Positions 60,413 through 64,000 of a stretch of DNA of 64,000 nucleotides are shown piece after piece. The stretch covers positions 372,001-436,000 of the forward strand of contig CAVXSD010000001.1 of the NCBI GenBank assembly GCA_963764305.1. The letters run 5' to 3'. A program made the position numbers and the translations under genes. A model generated the notes under the pieces. That model worked only from the letters and a program-made list of their open reading frames with translations, did not search any database and was not told where the DNA came from. Source of the DNA: Bog-473 sp963764305 (lineage in GTDB: Bacteria > Actinomycetota > Acidimicrobiia > Acidimicrobiales > RAAP-2). The stretch's first letter is position 1. Every line of letters starts with the position of its first letter.

Positions 60413-61219
60413 TCAGCTGAGGCGCGACACGGCCAGCGATGCGGCCAGAAGCACCACCGCCCATGACATGGCATGGAGCGCCCGCTCCAGGGGACCCAAC
60501 AGCGTCCGCTCGTCTATCGGAAGGACGTCACCACTCGCCAGCGTGATCTGACCTTCCACCGCGGTGCTGCGGCGGCGGATGAGCCGTGCCGGCGTGCTCA
60601 GTTGGCGCTGCGCGGCCGAGAGCGCAAAAGCCCCGGCCGCGGCGATCACGGGGCTGATCGCCAGCCGCCCGGTTTGGGCCACGTAGGCGACCAGTACCGG
60701 GAAGGAGCCCCATGCCAGGGCGAAGCCCGCGTCGCTATGGATCACACCACCGAACAGCTCCAGGTTGTAGGCGACCACGAGAAGGGGCCCCAGCACCAAG
60801 AACGGAACCAGGGCCCAACCGACACGGGACACTCCGGCAATACCGAGCGCGACCGCACCGGCCAGCCCCACCACGGTGACGGCGATCAACGCCCCGGCCG
60901 GGATATGGGTTCCCAACGGACGACCGTTCAGTTCGTCGAGCGAGTGCGCCGCAAGACCGACGGCGAAGAAGAAGGCCAGCAGCGTGGCGACCAGCCGCGT
61001 CAGGTTGACGGTGGGTGCCAGGCAGGCACCGATCACCACGTAGGCCAAATGCCACGCCGTGTACGGGGGGTGGAGCAGGGTCCACCAATCACGCCAGCCG
61101 CCGGCACGGGCCGCGTAGAAGGCCGGTCGTCCTTCCGTGGCGCTCTCGGCGTGCGGTTGCACGGGCGGAGAAGCCGGGGTCTCGGCGTCGCGCGCGCCCG
61201 GTGCAGGTTCCTCAGTCAC
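60413..61219 (-). CDS. UbiA-like prenyltransferase-family membrane protein
   Basis: This 268-residue protein has about seven membrane helices. It has HPPYTAWHLAYVVIGACLAP near residue 60, and AAHSLDELNGRPLGTHIP at about 110, in the place of the first Asp-rich (NDxxDxxxD) loop of UbiA prenyltransferases. The second Asp-rich loop is weak or absent, so activity is doubtful. A Pro/Ala-rich cytosolic N-terminus (40 residues) precedes the first helix. It overlaps the methyltransferase gene by 8 bp (GTG start). With its neighbours it suggests a prenyl-lipid pathway. Confidence 0.7.
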   Translation of the reverse strand: MTEEPAPGARDAETPASPPVQPHAESATEGRPAFYAARAGGWRDWWTLLHPPYTAWHLAYVVIGACLAPTVNLTRLVATLLAFFFAVGLAAHSLDELNGRPLGTHIPAGALIAVTVVGLAGAVALGIAGVSRVGWALVPFLVLGPLLVVAYNLELFGGVIHSDAGFALAWGSFPVLVAYVAQTGRLAISPVIAAAGAFALSAAQRQLSTPARLIRRRSTAVEGQITLASGDVLPIDERTLLGPLERALHAMSWAVVLLAASLAVSRLS

Positions 61220-61946
61220 GCTTGCGCGTTCCCCACATCACGAGACCGCCCCCGAGGCTCATGACGCGGACGCCGACATGCTCGAACCCCGCATTCAGCC
61301 ACGCCTCCTCCGTCCATGACAAGGGATACGTCCGGTAGTGCTGCGAGATGTTGGGTCCGAGGAAGCGCCCCACCCGGAACCACTCGCGGCCGCCGGTGAG
61401 CAAGCCGCCGACGGGGAGGAGCAGGCGGGTGTAGAGCCACCACCAGAAGCGCCAGAACCGGCTCGGTGGCAGCAGAAACTCGAGGCTGGCGACCGCGCCG
61501 CCAGGCTTCACAACCCGAGCCAGCTCGCACAGCGTGGCCTGGGGATCGTCAACGTAGCGAAGGAGGTACGTGAAGGTCAGAGCGTCGAAGGTCCCATCGG
61601 GAAAGGGCAACTGCTCAGCTCGACCGGCCACCAAGCCGATTCGTCCGCTCAGGCCGGCCTCGGCCACATTCTCCTGACCCCGGGCGAGCATGTTCCTGGT
61701 CAGATCCACGCCAATGACGTCGGCGGAGGTGCGCGCCGCCAGCTGCAGGGCAACCCCGGCGGTCCCCGATGCCACGTCCAGCGTCCGGCCGGGCGACGCG
61801 GGCGCAATATGGTCGACCATGGCCCGTCTCCATCGGCCGTTCTGGCCCATGGAGAGGACCTCGGCCAACTGGTCGTAGCGCTTCGGAAGGGGCGCGAACA
61901 ATTGCTGAGCGAAGCGGTTCCGATCACTGGCAACGTCCGTCGGCAT
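61212..61946 (-). CDS. UbiE/MenG-type class I methyltransferase
   Basis: This 244-residue SAM-dependent methyltransferase has LFAPLPKRYDQLAEVLSMGQNGRWRRAMVDHI, motif I RTLDVASGTAGVALQLAA, ADVIGVDLTRNMLARGQE, AEQLPFPDGTFDALTFTYLLRYVDDPQATLCELARVVKPGGAVASLEF, and a C-terminal region with a hydrophobic stretch. UbiE/MenG adds the methyl group to demethylmenaquinone or a related quinol. The start ATG 61946 is chosen because of GGAGG upstream and homology. It is coupled to the UbiA-like gene and divergent from the reductase. Confidence 0.88.
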   Translation of the reverse strand: MPTDVASDRNRFAQQLFAPLPKRYDQLAEVLSMGQNGRWRRAMVDHIAPASPGRTLDVASGTAGVALQLAARTSADVIGVDLTRNMLARGQENVAEAGLSGRIGLVAGRAEQLPFPDGTFDALTFTYLLRYVDDPQATLCELARVVKPGGAVASLEFLLPPSRFWRFWWWLYTRLLLPVGGLLTGGREWFRVGRFLGPNISQHYRTYPLSWTEEAWLNAGFEHVGVRVMSLGGGLVMWGTRKRD

Positions 61947-62010
61947 GCCTTCCTCCAGGGATGAGAGGATCTCACTGTAGATCCGGGCAGGTGGAAGGAG
62001 CATGGTGCGC

Positions 62011-63261
62011 ATGTCCCGCTTTGACGTGCTCGTCGTCGGGGGCGGACCGGCGGGCAGCGTGGCCGCGCTCGTGCTTGCTCGAGGTGGCATGCACGTCGCC
62101 CTGGTCGACAAAGCGACCTTTCCGCGGGACAAGGCGTGCGGCGACGTGGTCGGGCCCAGAGGTCTCCAGCTGCTGAGCGATCTAGGGTTGGCGCCACCGA
62201 GCGGGCCGGATGTCAGCGACATGCTCGTCGTCGGTCCGACCGGTCGTCGGGTGCGGCTCCCGTCGGCCGATGGCCTGACCTATCCCGGACACGGCACTGC
62301 GGTCACGAGGACGGTGTTCGACGCCATGCTCCATGCAGCGGCGGTCACCGCTGGGGCCACCCCCATCATCGGACGGGCACAAGAACCTCTGGAAGAGGAG
62401 GGACGGATCGTTGGCTACCGGCTGAGCACCGGTGAGACGATCGACGCCGATTTCGTGGTCGGCGCCGACGGCGCCACGAGCGAGGTCGCCGCAGCCGCGG
62501 GTCTCGTGGACCCGCGCCTGGTTCTGTGGGGTTTCGCCGTGCGCACCTACCTGCCCCAGGTGGTCGACCTCCCGGCCATCGTCATGTGGGAGCCGACGCC
62601 CTGGCACGCGTTCCCCGGATACGGCTGGGTCTTTCCGGGAGAGCAGGGCGGTGCCAACGTCGGGCTCGGTATCGGGACTCGGTCGGATCGCAAGGCCGGC
62701 GCACAGGCCGTGCGGGCACTGCCGGACTTCCTCGTGCACCTGGGCGCCCTTGGTCTCCTCGGTTCAGCGCCGCCCCTACCGCCGCACCGTCTCGGCGGCT
62801 GGCTCAAGATGGGGATGGTCGGGACCACGCCGGCGAGGGGGCGGGTCCTTCTGGCCGGCGATGCGGCAGGTCTCGTGAATCCGATGCAAGGGGAGGGGAT
62901 CGCTCAGGCCATGACCAGTGGTCGTGCGGCGGCGGAGGCGATCCTCACTCGCCCGGGCCACGCAGCCGACACGTATCGATCCAGACTCGCCGTCGAGCAT
63001 CTCCCGTACCATCGGATCGCCGCCGCGGTCCACGCCGGCCTGGTGGGACGGCGCCGCGCAACTGCGGCGGTCGCTCGGCTTCTGACCGCGGCGGGCCATG
63101 GCGACGCGCTGTCCGGCGGCTGGGCGGTCTTCTGGAACGAGCTCCTCGATGGCGCACCACCCAACCGGCATCGTTTGGTTGCGCACGCGGTGACGCACAT
63201 CGGCCGGGTCATGACCGCCCAAGGGGCGACGGCCAAGTGGTTCAACGCGTCGCTGGGTTGA
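62011..63261 (+). CDS. Geranylgeranyl-reductase-family FAD oxidoreductase
   Basis: This 416-residue flavoprotein has RFDVLVVGGGPAGSVAALVLARGGMHVALVDKATFPRDKACGDVVGPRGLQLL (FAD, then the CGD motif of geranylgeranyl reductases), FVVGADGATSEVAAAAGL, YGWVFPGEQGGANVGLGI and RVLLAGDAAGLVNPMQGEGIAQAMTSGRAAAEAI. Such enzymes saturate isoprenoid chains, as MenJ does on menaquinone side chains. ATG 62011 has AAGGAG 10 nt upstream and fits homology better than ATG 62002. It is divergent from the methyltransferase gene, 64 bp away. Confidence 0.92.
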   Translation: MSRFDVLVVGGGPAGSVAALVLARGGMHVALVDKATFPRDKACGDVVGPRGLQLLSDLGLAPPSGPDVSDMLVVGPTGRRVRLPSADGLTYPGHGTAVTRTVFDAMLHAAAVTAGATPIIGRAQEPLEEEGRIVGYRLSTGETIDADFVVGADGATSEVAAAAGLVDPRLVLWGFAVRTYLPQVVDLPAIVMWEPTPWHAFPGYGWVFPGEQGGANVGLGIGTRSDRKAGAQAVRALPDFLVHLGALGLLGSAPPLPPHRLGGWLKMGMVGTTPARGRVLLAGDAAGLVNPMQGEGIAQAMTSGRAAAEAILTRPGHAADTYRSRLAVEHLPYHRIAAAVHAGLVGRRRATAAVARLLTAAGHGDALSGGWAVFWNELLDGAPPNRHRLVAHAVTHIGRVMTAQGATAKWFNASLG

Positions 63262-63291
63262 GCCTCAGGTCCGAGACGGTCGAGCCGCCAG

Positions 63292-64000
63292 TCACTCCGC
63301 CGGACCCCTCAGCCGGACTTCGACATGAGCATGAGCGCGGCACCCTTCGATCCCGGGATCTCCACGATGGGGGAGAATTCGAGGGTTGCACCCGTCCAAG
63401 AGCCAGGCCTGGAGCACCGACGCCTCCTTGGGCTCGGACAGGTAGTAGCCCTGAATGAAGTCGCACTCGGCCTCCGCCAGCATGGCGCACGTGAGCTCGC
63501 TCTCCGCGCCCTCGGCCACGACATGGAGGCCGAGCGAGTGGGCCATGGCGATGGAAGAGCGGACGATGATCCGGTTGCTCGCCTCGTTCGGGAGGTTGGT
63601 CACGAAAGAACGGTCGATCTTCAGCTCCTGCACGGGAAGGCGGTGAAGGTAGGCCAACGACGAGTACCCCGTGCCGTAGTCGTCGATGCCGATCTTGATG
63701 CCCAGCGCGGACAGCTGGTCCAGCACCTTGCTCGCCTGCGCGAGGTCGGCCATGATCTCGGTCTCGGTCACCTCGAGCGTGAGGCTGTCGGGGGGGAGGT
63801 CGTATTCCCGCAGATGTGTGGCGACCCTCTCGACCAGAGTGACGTCGGCGAACTCCCGCCCCGAGACGTTGATGGCGAGACCGATGTTCATGCCGACCTC
63901 GCGCCAGGCGGCCAGTTGGCGACAGCCTTCGGAGAGGACGAAGTCCGTGATCTGCGGGATGAGGCCCATTTGCTCGGCGATCCCGATGAACTCCTCGGGG
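63292..64000 (-). CDS. EAL-domain c-di-GMP phosphodiesterase, 5' part beyond window
   Basis: Over 230 residues from the C-terminal part are visible, running in from the right edge (EEFIGIAEQMGLIPQITDFVLSEGCRQLAAWR). The EAL core has INVSGREFADVTLVERV, SLTLEVTETEIM (the Glu residues for metal), KIGIDDYGTGYSSLAYLHRLPVQELKIDRSFV, IIVRSSIAMAHSLGLHVVAEGAESELTCAMLAEAECDFIQGYYLSEP. The ELKIDRSFV, IDDYGTGYSS and EGAE motifs suggest an active enzyme. A GGDEF or sensor part may lie beyond the edge. The last 40 residues do not match the family and could be partly out of frame. Confidence 0.92.
   Translation of the reverse strand, partial: PEEFIGIAEQMGLIPQITDFVLSEGCRQLAAWREVGMNIGLAINVSGREFADVTLVERVATHLREYDLPPDSLTLEVTETEIMADLAQASKVLDQLSALGIKIGIDDYGTGYSSLAYLHRLPVQELKIDRSFVTNLPNEASNRIIVRSSIAMAHSLGLHVVAEGAESELTCAMLAEAECDFIQGYYLSEPKEASVLQAWLLDGCNPRILPHRGDPGIEGCRAHAHVEVRLRGPAE

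Overview
The window reads as one stretch of a high-GC actinobacterial chromosome. The best guess is a member of the class Acidimicrobiia or a close relative. The grounds are the dense, overlapping GC-rich genes, the gene order holA / rpsT / lepA-hrcA-dnaJ-rsmE-HIT-phoH-ybeY-CNNM-era / uppS-recO-hemW-glyS / ppdK / dnaG-rpoD, an F420-type (LLM) oxidoreductase, a PAC2 protein, and many genes that seem to be leaderless: a TANNNT box lies 6-9 nt before the start codon and no Shine-Dalgarno is present. The assignment is inferred from gene content; no ribosomal RNA is present.

Layout. (1) 1-1477: an FtsX-type ABC permease cut by the left edge. (2) 1717-7431: a 5.7-kb stretch bounded by two copies of the 3' half of tRNA-Ala(GGC). 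It carries a secreted phosphoesterase with a triplicated C-terminal module, a divergent LysR regulator, and a complete ISL3-type insertion sequence with an 8-bp target duplication. (3) 7432-44469: conserved core. It holds leuS, folP, holA, translation and heat-shock genes (lepA; hrcA under a CIRCE element; dnaJ), the phoH-ybeY-CNNM-era run, a DinG-like helicase, uppS, recO, hemW, glyS, a drug-type ABC exporter with a divergent MarR regulator, ppdK, dnaG and rpoD, and ends at an intact tRNA-Asn(GTT). (4) 44435-54757: an array built on tRNA-Asn. The 3' half of the tRNA plus the tail of an integrase gene recurs at 50807 and 54640, which defines two successive islands. The first holds an acyl-CoA catabolism cassette and a decayed integrase. 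The second holds a dehydrogenase/SDR pair with a TetR regulator and a divergent tandem carboxymuconolactone-decarboxylase-like gene. (5) 54758-59930: a mixed zone with a broken SET-domain gene, a chloramphenicol-phosphotransferase-like kinase, a GH92 alpha-mannosidase and fragments of an exonuclease and an RpiR regulator. (6) 59928-64000: an SRPBCC protein, a UbiA-like membrane protein, a UbiE/MenG methyltransferase and a geranylgeranyl-reductase-type flavoprotein (probably quinone or isoprenoid tailoring), then an EAL phosphodiesterase cut by the right edge.

Caution: single-base frame breaks occur in several genes that should be essential (leuS, folP twice, rpoD, probably glyS) as well as in an acyl-CoA dehydrogenase, GH92 and the transposase. 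This pattern suggests indel errors in the sequence, so broken genes here should not be taken as true pseudogenes without read-level checking. No CRISPR array and no rRNA gene was seen.
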